Shown here piece by piece: positions 54,312 through 64,000 of a stretch of 64,000 nt of DNA. Numbering within the stretch: the stretch's first letter is position 1; the number at the start of each line of letters is the position of its first letter. Source of the DNA: TMED8 sp038125725 (GTDB lineage Bacteria > Pseudomonadota > Alphaproteobacteria > Rhodospirillales > Casp-alpha2). Where the stretch lies: positions 1-64,000 of the forward strand of contig JAYPEK010000003.1 of NCBI GenBank assembly GCA_038125725.1, read 5' to 3'. Under the pieces are notes generated by a model, which saw only the letters and a list, made by a program, of their open reading frames with translations, made no database searches and was not told where the DNA came from. Both the position numbers and the translations under genes were made by a program.

Positions 54312-54782
54312 ATGAATCAGACCACGCAACATATCCCAGGCAAGATCGCCTTCATCCAGGCGCGCTGGCACGCTGATATCGTCGACCAGTGCCGCTTGTC
54401 GTTCCTGGAAGAAATCAAATCCCGCGGCATCGACGCTTCAGTCGTCGAGGTGTTCGACGTTCCCGGCGCCTATGAGATTCCGCTGCTGGCCAAGATGCTG
54501 GCCAAGCAGGGCGGTTACGCCGCCGTGGTCGGCTCGGCTTTGGTGGTGGACGGCGGCATCTATCGCCACGACTTCGTTGCCAATGCCGTCGTTTCAGGCT
54601 TGATGCAGGTGCAGATCGAGACCGAGGTGCCGATGTTCTCGGCCGTTCTCACCCCGCACCAGTACCATGAGACCGACGAGCACCGCGCCTTCTTCACCGA
54701 GCACTTCAAGGTGAAGGGGCGCGAGGCCGCCGAGGCCTGCCTGGCGGTCTTGGATATGCGCAATCGCCTGGCGGCGGCTTAG
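54312..54782 (+). CDS. ribH: 6,7-dimethyl-8-ribityllumazine synthase (RibH2-like)
   Basis: A 156-residue lumazine synthase that joins dihydroxybutanone phosphate to the ribitylaminouracil in riboflavin synthesis. FIQARWHADIVDQCRLSF, FDVPGAYEIPLLAKMLA and ALVVDGGIYRHDFVANAVVSGLMQVQ are present; the last replaces the GxxIxGET-type loop of RibH1 and points to the type II enzyme described in Brucella and Mesorhizobium. Start ATG 54312 has AGGAGG upstream. It stands alone behind an FMN riboswitch. Confidence 0.92.
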   Translation: MNQTTQHIPGKIAFIQARWHADIVDQCRLSFLEEIKSRGIDASVVEVFDVPGAYEIPLLAKMLAKQGGYAAVVGSALVVDGGIYRHDFVANAVVSGLMQVQIETEVPMFSAVLTPHQYHETDEHRAFFTEHFKVKGREAAEACLAVLDMRNRLAAA

Positions 54783-54784
54783 GT

Positions 54785-55960
54785 CTAAACCACTTCCCCG
54801 CAGGCGTGGCCCGACGCCCAGGCCCATTGGAAGTTGAAGCCACCCAAGTGCCCGGTCACGTCGACGGCCTCGCCGATGAAATAGAGCCCCGGCACGTCAT
54901 TGGCCTGCATGGTCTTGGATGAGAGCGCGCGGGTATCGACGCCGCCGACGGTGACCTCCGCCGTGCGCAGCCCCTCCTTGCCGTTGGGCAGCACGCGCCA
55001 GGCGTTGATGCGCTCGGCCAGGCGCTTGAACGCCCGGTCCGGGGTTTCCGCGAGCGGTAAGCGGCAGCCGGTTTCCTCCGCCCAGGCCTGCGCCAGGCGT
55101 TTCGGCAGCGCCTGGGCCAGCAAGCTGGCGGCGGTCTTCTTCGGCTGGTCCTGGCGGGCTTCGCGCAAGAGCTGGAAGACGTTTTGGCCGGGCAGTAGGT
55201 CGATGGTGATCTCCTCGCCTTCGTGCCAATAGGACGAGATCTGCAGGATCGCCGGCCCGCTGAGGCCGCGATGGGTGAACAGCAGCGCATCGGTGAAGCT
55301 GACCTTGCCGAGCGACACCCTGGCGACTTCCACCGAGACGCCGGCAAGGTCCTTGAGTTCGGCCAGCAGGACCGCATCGAAGGTGAGCGGCACCAGGCCC
55401 GGCCGAGGCTCGATGACACTCAAGCCGAACTGCCGCGCCACGTCGTAGCCGAACCCGCTGGCCCCCATTTTCGGGATCGACGGCCCGCCGGACGCGATCA
55501 CCAAGTTCTCCGCCGTCACAGGGGCTTGGCTGGTCTCGACGCGAAAGCCGCCGTCGATCTTCGCGACCTTCTTGGCTCGAGTGTCGGTGCGGATGTCGCT
55601 GCCCCGGGCTTCTAAAAGCAGCATGTCGATGATCTGCTGTGCCGAGCCGTCGCAGAACAGTTGGCCCAGCTTCTTCTCGTGGTAGGCGATGCCGTGCGCC
55701 TCGACGAGGCCGATGAAGTCGTGCTGGGTGTAGCGATTCAGCGCCGAGACGCAGAAATGCGGGTTGTCGGAAATGAAGTTCTCCGGTGCCGCGTGCAGGT
55801 TGGTGAAGTTGGCGCGCCCGCCGCCGGAGATGCGGATTTTCCCGGCGATCTTGTCGGCGCCTTCCAGCACAATGACCCGCCGTCCGCGCTTCCCCGCCTC
55901 GGCGGCGCACATCAACCCGGCCGCCCCGGCGCCGACAATCAGGACATCGCAATCGAACAT
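54785..55960 (-). CDS. FAD-dependent oxidoreductase, HI0933/YhiN family
   Basis: A 391-residue flavoprotein starting with the FAD dinucleotide-binding motif VLIVGAGAAGLMCAAEAGKRG, then ISGGGRANFTNLHA, and the C-terminal GLYFIGEAVDVTGHLGGFNFQWAWASGHACGE, which are signatures of the HI0933 family. The role in cells is not established. It converges with ribH, two bases from its stop, and is not obviously linked to flavin synthesis other than by needing FAD. Confidence 0.88.
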   Translation of the reverse strand: MFDCDVLIVGAGAAGLMCAAEAGKRGRRVIVLEGADKIAGKIRISGGGRANFTNLHAAPENFISDNPHFCVSALNRYTQHDFIGLVEAHGIAYHEKKLGQLFCDGSAQQIIDMLLLEARGSDIRTDTRAKKVAKIDGGFRVETSQAPVTAENLVIASGGPSIPKMGASGFGYDVARQFGLSVIEPRPGLVPLTFDAVLLAELKDLAGVSVEVARVSLGKVSFTDALLFTHRGLSGPAILQISSYWHEGEEITIDLLPGQNVFQLLREARQDQPKKTAASLLAQALPKRLAQAWAEETGCRLPLAETPDRAFKRLAERINAWRVLPNGKEGLRTAEVTVGGVDTRALSSKTMQANDVPGLYFIGEAVDVTGHLGGFNFQWAWASGHACGEVV

Positions 55961-56002
55961 CGTAGACCTATAGACGACGCCCCGGGACGGGCCAAGACGG
56001 TC

Positions 56003-56752
56003 CTAACCGGCGGGCGCGTTGTTCGCCAGAAAACCTCGGACGTGGCGCAGCGCCAATTCGATCTTGCGATCGTTCTCCTTCCAGGGATAGAGGCTGACCT
56101 GGGAATTGGGCGCCAGCAGCGCCGCCTCCATGGCGGTGGCGTAGGGATGTGGCGGGATGTCGTCCGGCAGGATCAGCACCGGCGTCGGGCAGCCTCGCAC
56201 GAAGTCGCGGTCGACGGTGAGCACGAAGTCGGCGCGCTTGGTGTACATGTTGTGGAGGAATTCCGAGCACATCTCCATGGTGACGTCCGACCGGCGAGCC
56301 ACAAAGTCCGGCGCCCAGCCGGTGATGTTGTTGTTGTAATAGATGTCCGGGTGGCTCGAGGTATAGCCGCTCGGATGCACCATGACGGCGGCAATGACCC
56401 GTCCGCCGGCGCGCTTCAAAAGGTTCCACACCATCGGCCCGCCGATACAGAAGCCCATGACCAGGAAACGGTCGATGCCTAGGTGATCCATCAGCGCGAG
56501 TTGGTCGTCGGTGAAGCCATCCCAGGTGCGCTCGATGTCGAGCGGCCCCTCGGTGCCGCCGCCCTTGGCGTTGCGGAGATCGAGGGCGATGACCCGATAT
56601 TGGTCGCTCAGGTCCTTCAGCGGATTGATGGCGTGGGTCTCGAGCCCGGCGATGGTGGCGTTCAGCCCGCCGCCCGGAATGACCAGCATGGGCGGACCCG
56701 AGCCGGCCTCTTCATAGTGGATGGTGACGTCACCGTATTCGAATGTCGGCAT
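56003..56752 (-). CDS. Alpha/beta hydrolase with cysteine in the nucleophile position
   Basis: A 249-residue alpha/beta hydrolase-fold protein: oxyanion region VIPGGGLNA, strand VIALDLRNAKG, nucleophile elbow MGFCIGGPM (Cys102 instead of Ser), acid and base candidates near LILPDDIPPHPYAT. A Cys nucleophile is known from dienelactone hydrolases, whose elbow reads GxCxGG, so activity is possible. Substrate unknown. It is followed downstream by the flavoprotein gene on the same strand. Confidence 0.8.
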   Translation of the reverse strand: MPTFEYGDVTIHYEEAGSGPPMLVIPGGGLNATIAGLETHAINPLKDLSDQYRVIALDLRNAKGGGTEGPLDIERTWDGFTDDQLALMDHLGIDRFLVMGFCIGGPMVWNLLKRAGGRVIAAVMVHPSGYTSSHPDIYYNNNITGWAPDFVARRSDVTMEMCSEFLHNMYTKRADFVLTVDRDFVRGCPTPVLILPDDIPPHPYATAMEAALLAPNSQVSLYPWKENDRKIELALRHVRGFLANNAPAG

Positions 56753-56821
56753 GACCGGCCCTCCCTGTTGCGAGGCCGATCATGCGGCGGGCCCTCTAGC
56801 GCGTCAACTGATCGCGGCGGT

Positions 56822-58501
<1,680 letters not shown>

Positions 58502-58659
58502 GCTCGTGTTCCTGAAAAAAGGGGCGGACGGGATGCGCGGGCGCGCGAGGTCTTGTAGCGAAATCCGGGGCCTCCTGCAATGCGGCGGTTGGGCGATTTC
58601 GGCTTGCACCACAGGCACAACGGGGTGGTAATGGAAGAGAAGAAAAGGGGGCGGGAGAC

Positions 58660-59415
58660 ATGGAAATTGATCCCTGGCAGCCGGGCGCGCTCGCGGTGAT
58701 TGCCTTGATCTTCCTGCTCGCCGGCGCGGTAAAGGGCGTCGTCGGGCTGGGGTTGCCGACGGTGTCGCTGGGTTTGCTCACGGTCGTGTTCGGACTCAAG
58801 GGCGCCATGGTGCTGATGATCGTCCCCAGCTTCACCACCAACGTCTGGCAGGGCGTCGCCGGCGGCGCCTTCCTGAAGCTTCTGCGCCGGTTCTGGCTGT
58901 TGCTGACGCTGACCGCCGTCGCCATCTGGTTCGGCGCCAAGCTGTTGCATGTCGCCGACACCCAATCGCTGTCGGCGCTGTTGGGGGCGGTGACGTTTCT
59001 CTATGCGCTCTACGGCCTGCTGACCCCGAACATCCCCGACGTGACGGCGGGCGAGCGTTGGCTGTCTCCTCTGGTCGGTGCAATCAACGGCGCCATCACC
59101 GGGATGACGGGCTCTTCGGTTTTCCCGGGCGTTCCCTATTTTCAGTCTCTGCACCTGCCGAGAGACGAAATGATCCAAGCCATGGGCATCCTGTTTTCGG
59201 TGTCGGCGCTGGCGCTCGGTGTGGCGATGGGAGCGGAGAACCTTTTGCCGATGGAACTGGGCGCGGCGTCGCTAGCCGGGCTGGTGCCGGCCTTCGTCGG
59301 CATGTGGGGCGGGCTTTGGGTGCGCCGGCGCATTTCACAAACCGCGTTCCGGCGGGTACTGTTCGTGAGCCTGTTGGTGCTGGGCGCCTATATTACGGCG
59401 CGGGCCTTGTTGTGA
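58660..59415 (+). CDS. Sulfite exporter TauE/SafE family permease
   Basis: A 251-residue protein with seven to eight TM helices and the DUF81 pattern: FLLAGAVKGVVGLGLPTVSLGLL, PSFTTNVWQGVAGG and SPLVGAINGAITGMTGSSVFPGVPYFQSL. Members export sulfite, sulfoacetate or other organosulfur anions. It lies 24 bases upstream of the exonuclease-CBS-DUF294 gene; whether the two share a transcript is unclear. Confidence 0.83.
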   Translation: MEIDPWQPGALAVIALIFLLAGAVKGVVGLGLPTVSLGLLTVVFGLKGAMVLMIVPSFTTNVWQGVAGGAFLKLLRRFWLLLTLTAVAIWFGAKLLHVADTQSLSALLGAVTFLYALYGLLTPNIPDVTAGERWLSPLVGAINGAITGMTGSSVFPGVPYFQSLHLPRDEMIQAMGILFSVSALALGVAMGAENLLPMELGAASLAGLVPAFVGMWGGLWVRRRISQTAFRRVLFVSLLVLGAYITARALL

Positions 59416-59439
59416 TGAAGACCGAATAGGGGAGACGTC

Positions 59440-61566
59440 ATGGCGCGTGATACGAAAAGGGCGGGGCTTGGCGCGGTGCCGCTGACGTCGCTCCGGGCCG
59501 TGGTGCTGGACACCGAAACCACCGGCCTGGATACGGCCAAGGACCGCATCATCCAGGTCGGCGCCATCGCCATGGACGGCACCGATTTGCGTCCCGACCT
59601 CACCTTCGACAGCTACGTCAACCCGGGCCAGCCGATCCCGGAGGTCTCGCGGGCCATTCACGGCATCTCGGATGCCGATGTGGCCGGCGCCGAGGCGGCC
59701 GCCGCGGTTCTGCCGAAGCTCGACGAATGGATCGGCGCACGGGTGATCCTGGGCTTTTCCATCGGCTTCGACCTGGCCGTCATCCGCGCCGAGTACGAGC
59801 GCGTCGGGCGTGACTGGCAGCCGCACCGCTCGCTTTGCGTCCGGCACCTGAGCGAAATCGTCGCGCCGAACCTGCCCAATACGTCGCTCGACACCCTAGC
59901 CGAGTGGCTCGGCGTCGAGATCGAGGACCGCCACACGGCACTCGGCGATGCCGTCGCCACGGCCAAGGTTTTCGCCAAGATGATCCCCAAGCTGGCGGCC
60001 AAGAATATTCGGACACTGGCCCAGGCGGAGCGCGCCTCGCTCAGTCTGACGCGCCGCGTCGAGGAAGAGGCGCGCGCCGGTTGGCACGCGGTGGTCTCCG
60101 GCGAGCGGGTTGCCGGTGCTGACGCCCGCGATTTTGCCCGCATCGACAGCTTCCCGTTCCAGCACCGGGTCGGCGACGTCATGGCCAAACCGCCGATGCT
60201 GATCGACGCCGCCGCTAGCGTCGCCGAGGCGGTGAAGGCGATGGTCGATAGCCGCGTCAGTTCCCTGTTCCTTGCGAAAGGCGCCGACGATACCGGGCAC
60301 GGCATCTTCACCGAACGCGACGTGCTGCGCACCGTCGAAAAGCACGGCGCAGGAGTGCTGGAGCGCCCGGTCGGCGAGTTCGCCCAGCGCCCGCTGGTGA
60401 CCATCGACACGGAGGAGTTCCTCTACCGCGCCATTTCACTGATGACCGTGCATTCGTTCCGGCACCTGGGCGTGGTCGACGGCGCCGGCAACCTTGTCGG
60501 TGCGCTTTCGGCGCGTGATCTCCTGACGCAGCGTTCCGACGACGCGGTCAACCTGGGCGAAGATATCGATCACGCGAAGAACGCCTCCGATCTCGGGCGT
60601 GTCTGGTCGGGGCTGACGCGCACCGTCGCCGGGTTGTCGGATGAGGACATCGACGCGCGGCTGATCGCGTCGGTGGTGTCGCGCGAGCTGCGCGCGCTGA
60701 CGCGGCGCGCCTGTGAACTGGCGGAAAGCGCCATGGAAAAAGACGGCCTGGGCGCGCCGCCGGTCCCGTATGCCATGCTGGTGTTGGGCTCGGGCGGCCG
60801 CGGCGAGAGCCTGTTGTCCATGGACCAGGATAACGCCATCGTCTTCGCCGAAGGTGCGCCCGGCGGGCCGGAGGACAAGTGGTTCGCCGAACTGGGGGGG
60901 CGCGTCGCCGACATGCTGGACGGCGCCGGTGTGCGCTATTGCGACGGTGGCGTCATGGCCAAGAACCCGGAATGGCGTATGGATATTGCGCATTGGCGCG
61001 AGACTGTCGGTCAATGGATCGGCCGCTCACGCCCCGAGGACGTGCTCAATTGCGATATCTTTTTCGATTCCTGTGCCGTGCACGGAGATCTGGAAATGGG
61101 CGAGGGTGTTCGGCGCGATGCCCTTGAGGTGGCGGCGACGGTACGGCCGTTCCTGCAAGCGCTGCGATCGAACGCCTGTGAGGTTTCATCGGCGGTCGGC
61201 ATGTTCGGTCGCTTCAAGCTCGACGACGGCCGGCTCGACGCCAAGCGGCTCGGGCTGATGCCGATCTTCTCGGCAGCGCGGATCCTCGCGATCCAGAACC
61301 ATAGTGCGGAGCGCGCCACGCCGGCGCGGCTGGAATCGGCACGCACCGACAGTAACGGCAAGGTGGTGGACAACCTGATCGAGGCGCACCGCATCTTCGT
61401 CGAGGAAATCCTGTCGCAGCAATTGCGCGACATCGCCCGCGGCATGCCACACGGCAACAAGCTGGCGCCGGCCGAGATCAACGAGCCCCGGCGTCAGCGA
61501 TTGCGCTGGGCTTTCGAGCACGTGGACGGAATCAACAACCTGCTGGGGGTGCCGGTGCTGGGCTGA
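59440..61566 (+). CDS. DEDDh exonuclease - CBS pair - DUF294 nucleotidyltransferase-like fusion
   Basis: A 708-residue three-part protein. Residues 15-185 are a DnaQ-like 3'-5' exonuclease with all catalytic residues (Asp24, Glu26, Asp111, His165, Asp170). Residues ~238-370 are two CBS domains. From ~400 there is a DUF294 nucleotidyltransferase-like domain with GSGGRGESLLSMDQD (450-464), the GlnD-type active site, plus its C-terminal helical partner. In other bacteria these occur as separate genes next to the DUF4212/sodium-solute symporter pair, which indeed follows here at 62.4 kb. The protein likely senses adenine nucleotides and controls the symporter, perhaps by modification; this is inferred. 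Confidence 0.85.
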   Translation: MARDTKRAGLGAVPLTSLRAVVLDTETTGLDTAKDRIIQVGAIAMDGTDLRPDLTFDSYVNPGQPIPEVSRAIHGISDADVAGAEAAAAVLPKLDEWIGARVILGFSIGFDLAVIRAEYERVGRDWQPHRSLCVRHLSEIVAPNLPNTSLDTLAEWLGVEIEDRHTALGDAVATAKVFAKMIPKLAAKNIRTLAQAERASLSLTRRVEEEARAGWHAVVSGERVAGADARDFARIDSFPFQHRVGDVMAKPPMLIDAAASVAEAVKAMVDSRVSSLFLAKGADDTGHGIFTERDVLRTVEKHGAGVLERPVGEFAQRPLVTIDTEEFLYRAISLMTVHSFRHLGVVDGAGNLVGALSARDLLTQRSDDAVNLGEDIDHAKNASDLGRVWSGLTRTVAGLSDEDIDARLIASVVSRELRALTRRACELAESAMEKDGLGAPPVPYAMLVLGSGGRGESLLSMDQDNAIVFAEGAPGGPEDKWFAELGGRVADMLDGAGVRYCDGGVMAKNPEWRMDIAHWRETVGQWIGRSRPEDVLNCDIFFDSCAVHGDLEMGEGVRRDALEVAATVRPFLQALRSNACEVSSAVGMFGRFKLDDGRLDAKRLGLMPIFSAARILAIQNHSAERATPARLESARTDSNGKVVDNLIEAHRIFVEEILSQQLRDIARGMPHGNKLAPAEINEPRRQRLRWAFEHVDGINNLLGVPVLG

Positions 61567-62218
61567 GGAGATCGGCCTTCGCGATATCGCTGCGGGTCGC
61601 TTCCAGACGCAGCAATTTGTCGAACTGCTGGCGCACCTCGATCCAGGCGAACCGCACTGAGTTTTCCACGATTTCGCGGTCGAAGGCCTTCAATTCGTCG
61701 GCGATCGGTGCCCAGCGGATGAGCGACTGCTGCGAATGGGTGAAGATATCGCGGATGTCGAAGGCGCCGGACCAGTCGACGAAATTGACGCGTTGTTCGA
61801 ACCGCTTGCGGGCGTCGGCCGGATCGAACTCCTCGACCGTGTGTTCGAGGTTTGCCTCGAGACCGAGATCGTAGAGCCTGAGCGCCAGGGCGCGGCGGGT
61901 CGAATCGGAGATCCCTTCGCCGGCCAAGATTTGGCCGGTGACGAACACGCAGAGATCCGAAAGGCATTCGGCGAAATGGTGCATCTTCGCGATGTTGACG
62001 GAATGGATGATCATCGGGTCGCGGAACATTTCCGGGAAACTGGTGCCCATGCGGGTCTTGGTGTAGCCGTAGAGGGTCTTCTGCGCGATGAAGGCGGCGC
62101 GGGTGGCGGTGAAGTCCTCGAGTGTTGGCAGCGAATCAATGATTCGGGTTTTGCGCTTTTTGAACACCGAAGCGAAGGCCTGGCGCACGGAATCTAGTAT
62201 GGTAGTCGGCGTGTTCAT
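61532..62218 (-). CDS. Hypothetical alpha-helical cytoplasmic protein
   Basis: A 228-residue protein with no signal or TM segment; it begins MNTPTTILDSVRQAFASVFKKRK and is mostly helical (FIAQKTLYGYTKTRMGTSFPEMFRDP; LSDLCVFVTGQILAGEG; FEQRVNFVDWSGAFDIRDIFTHS). Not recognised as a named family. Its 3' end overlaps the exonuclease fusion by 35 bases in convergent orientation, and its 5' end faces the DUF4212 gene, so it shares the divergent region at 62.2-62.4 kb. Confidence 0.65.
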   Translation of the reverse strand: MNTPTTILDSVRQAFASVFKKRKTRIIDSLPTLEDFTATRAAFIAQKTLYGYTKTRMGTSFPEMFRDPMIIHSVNIAKMHHFAECLSDLCVFVTGQILAGEGISDSTRRALALRLYDLGLEANLEHTVEEFDPADARKRFEQRVNFVDWSGAFDIRDIFTHSQQSLIRWAPIADELKAFDREIVENSVRFAWIEVRQQFDKLLRLEATRSDIAKADLLSPAPAPPAGC

Positions 62219-62421
62219 GTGGATTCCCAGTTTGAACTAATACATTAAAAAGAAATGATTTATTTCGATGGGCTCGATCCGTGCCGGCGACTGCCCATGG
62301 CCTTTATAGTTGCTCCTGTTGCGCAAAAAAACAAATGGTACTATACATTTACCTCAAATCGATAAGCCAAAGCGCACTTCTTCTTCGTATAAATAGGGAA
62401 AAAAGGTGGGGACATTTCACG
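62219..62421. other. AT-rich divergent intergenic region
   Basis: About 200 bases between the hypothetical gene (minus) and the DUF4212 gene (plus), clearly more AT-rich than the coding DNA around it. It contains GGTACTATACATT and GTATAAATAGGG, which could be -10 elements for the plus-strand symporter operon. No clear operator or terminator was found. Confidence 0.45.
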
Positions 62422-62688
62422 ATGGCTGATGCTACCGAAAGTACAAGACAACGTCACTGGACGAGGACGCGCAACCTGACGTACCTCGTTCTCATCATCT
62501 GGTTCGTTTTCGCTTTCATTCTGCCTTGGAACGCCAAGGCGCTAAATGAGTATTCGTTCTTGGGCTTCCCGCTCGGGTACTACTTCCCGGTTCAGGGGTC
62601 CTTGATCGTCTTCGTGGTTCTGATCTGGTTCCAAAACTGGCGCCAGGATCAGATCGATGAAGAAGCCGGCTTGTCCGAGCATCGATAA
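62422..62688 (+). CDS. DUF4212 small subunit of sodium/solute symporter
   Basis: An 88-residue protein with two TM helices (LTYLVLIIWFVFAFILPWNA; YYFPVQGSLIVFVVLIWFQNW) preceded by a basic N-terminus, matching the DUF4212 family. These proteins are encoded just before VC_2705-type sodium:solute symporters and are thought to act as a small subunit, as YhjB/YwcB-like partners do. Start ATG 62422 follows GGTGGGG; the frame upstream is non-coding. Confidence 0.9.
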   Translation: MADATESTRQRHWTRTRNLTYLVLIIWFVFAFILPWNAKALNEYSFLGFPLGYYFPVQGSLIVFVVLIWFQNWRQDQIDEEAGLSEHR

Positions 62689-62702
62689 CGGAGGCGAGAG
62701 AG

Positions 62703-64000
62703 ATGATTAAAGGAAGCTTTATCGAGAATCTCGGCCGCGTGTACGGCATGTACACCGGCGGGTTCCTGGTCTTCGTCGTGTTGATGGCGATCCTGGAGCA
62801 AATGGGCGTCGGCGCCGATACCATCGGCATTCTGTTCGTCGCCTTCACGATCGTGATTTACGCCGCCATCGGCTGGCTGTCACGAACCATGCAGGTCGAT
62901 GCCTATTATGTGGCGGGACGCGAAGTTCCGGCGCTCTACAACGGCATGGCGACGGCGGCGGACTGGATGTCCGGCGCATCGTTCGTGGCGTTGGCCGGCG
63001 GTATCTACTTCGGCGGCTACGGCTACCTTGGCTTCATCGTGGGCTGGACCGGCGGTTACGTGCTGGTCAACTCGCTGATGGCGCCGTACCTGCGCAAGTT
63101 CGGCTGCTATACGGTGCCCGACTTCATCGGTACCCGTTACGGCGGCAACCTGGCGCGTCTATGTGCGGTCGTCGTTCTGGTGGTTGCGTCCTTCACTTAT
63201 GTGACGGCGCAGATCAACGCCACCGGCACTATCGCCGCCCGCGCGCTGCACATCCCGTTCGAAGTCGGTGTGTGGATCGGCCTTCTCGGCATCCTGCTGT
63301 GCTCCATGCTCGGCGGCATGCGAGCGGTGACCTGGACCCAGGTGGCCCAGTACATCGTGCTGATCATCGCCTACGTTGTGCCGGTTATCTGGATGTCGAA
63401 CAAGCAGGGCTTCGGCCTCATTCCGCACTTCAGCTACGGCGACGCGGTGCATCGAATCCAAGAACTGGAACCGCTGGTCGGGCTCGGCCAGGCGGCGGCG
63501 GGCAAGGCGCCGTTCGGCGGCGTGGCGACCCTCAAGGTGCCGCACTTCGATCCGCAGGGCGGAATGGACAGCTGGAAGTTCGTCACCCTGGCGGCTTGCA
63601 TGATGATGGGCACGGCGTCTCTGCCGCACATCCTGATGCGCTATTTCACCACGCCCAGCGTGCGTGAAGCGCGTCGCTCCGTCGGCTACTCGCTGTTCTT
63701 CATCTTCCTGCTGTACTTCACGGCGCCGGCGCTGGCGACCCTGACCAAGCTGCAGCTCCTCGATCCCAACCTGCCGACGGCTATCATCGGCAAGTCCTTC
63801 GCGGAGGTGTCGAACCTTGCCTGGGTACAGAACTGGATGAGCGTGAAGATGCTCTTTATCCAGGACTTCAGCGGGGACGGTATCCTGCAATTGAACGAGT
63901 TCTTTATGCGCGCCGATATCGTCGTGCTGGCGACTCCGGAAATTGCCGGTCTGCCGTATGTGATCTCGGGTCTGGTCGCGGCCGGCGGCATGGCGGCTGC
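62703..64000 (+). CDS. Sodium:solute symporter, VC_2705/ActP subfamily (3' end outside window)
   Basis: At least 432 residues of an SSS-family symporter, cut by the window end. TM segments include FLVFVVLMAILEQMGVGAD, then the family motif YYVAGREVPALYNGMATAADWMSGASFVALAGGIYFGGYGYLGFIVGW and YTVPDFIGTRYGG, and later MMMGTASLPHILMRYFTTPSV. Acetate or another carboxylate with sodium is the likely cargo. It follows the DUF4212 gene by 14 bases and belongs with the upstream exonuclease-CBS-DUF294 gene. Confidence 0.92.
   Translation, partial: MIKGSFIENLGRVYGMYTGGFLVFVVLMAILEQMGVGADTIGILFVAFTIVIYAAIGWLSRTMQVDAYYVAGREVPALYNGMATAADWMSGASFVALAGGIYFGGYGYLGFIVGWTGGYVLVNSLMAPYLRKFGCYTVPDFIGTRYGGNLARLCAVVVLVVASFTYVTAQINATGTIAARALHIPFEVGVWIGLLGILLCSMLGGMRAVTWTQVAQYIVLIIAYVVPVIWMSNKQGFGLIPHFSYGDAVHRIQELEPLVGLGQAAAGKAPFGGVATLKVPHFDPQGGMDSWKFVTLAACMMMGTASLPHILMRYFTTPSVREARRSVGYSLFFIFLLYFTAPALATLTKLQLLDPNLPTAIIGKSFAEVSNLAWVQNWMSVKMLFIQDFSGDGILQLNEFFMRADIVVLATPEIAGLPYVISGLVAAGGMAA

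Overview
The window is chromosomal DNA from a GC-rich alphaproteobacterium. I infer a Rhodospirillales-type host from the gene families present: a pst operon with a long PstA N-terminus, a type-II lumazine synthase under an FMN riboswitch, a HrcA/CIRCE-type groESL, and an ArsR-methyltransferase fusion next to metF. Species cannot be told from this sequence alone. Most of the window is densely packed housekeeping and metabolic genes in short operons.

Two places carry accessory DNA. The first is the left edge (1-1147), visibly AT-richer than the rest. It lies directly downstream of glmS and holds the start of an unidentified CDS running off the window, a GIY-YIG/T5orf172-type nuclease and a 5'-truncated recombinase-like fragment that runs into the glmS stop codon. 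The second is 5175-6170: a tRNA-Val gene, a tyrosine integrase cut off before its catalytic domain, and the 3' remnant of an IS21-family element (istB tail plus terminal repeats). The IS end has removed the start codon of a PapD-like pilus chaperone gene.

Layout: glmU-glmS (amino-sugar/UDP-GlcNAc) facing gph; tRNA and mobile remnants; orphan chaperone and DUF4402 pilin-like gene (6.2-7.5 kb); uvrD-prmA (7.6-11.2 kb); a catalytically dead HtrA-like protein and a CLC-CBS channel; an HxlR regulator divergent from a tautomerase (14.3-15.2 kb); the phosphate regulon dgc-phoR // pstS-pstC-pstA-pstB-phoU-phoB, all on the minus strand, with a PHO box before pstS and a strong hairpin after it (15.2-23.6 kb); a thioesterase; fetAB metal exporter; a GT2/TVP38/GT39 envelope cluster (25.7-28.7 kb); groES-groEL with CIRCE and terminator; MFS, thioesterase, flippase and a fused glutaminase/N-acetyl-sugar amidotransferase (30.9-36.3 kb); a GT-C-like membrane protein; dehydrogenases, an AEC carrier and an aldo/keto reductase; a DinG-type helicase; small hypotheticals; metF with its ArsR-methyltransferase partner (47.7-49.7 kb); mlaA-mlaC; DMT exporter, VOC protein and an atypical SDR; FMN riboswitch-ribH; flavoprotein, hydrolase, ettA; and at the right edge a TauE/SafE permease, a three-part exonuclease-CBS-DUF294 protein and a DUF4212/sodium-solute symporter pair (the symporter is cut by the window end).

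The clearest functional units are the Pho/Pst system (sensor, regulator, high-affinity uptake), the chaperonin operon, the envelope/sugar genes at 25.7-38.2 kb, the MlaA/MlaC lipid-asymmetry pair, and the exonuclease-CBS-DUF294 / DUF4212 / symporter neighbourhood, where a nucleotide-sensing protein probably controls a solute permease. Start codons were moved inward from the longest open frame wherever a ribosome-binding site or the family's usual N-terminus supported it.
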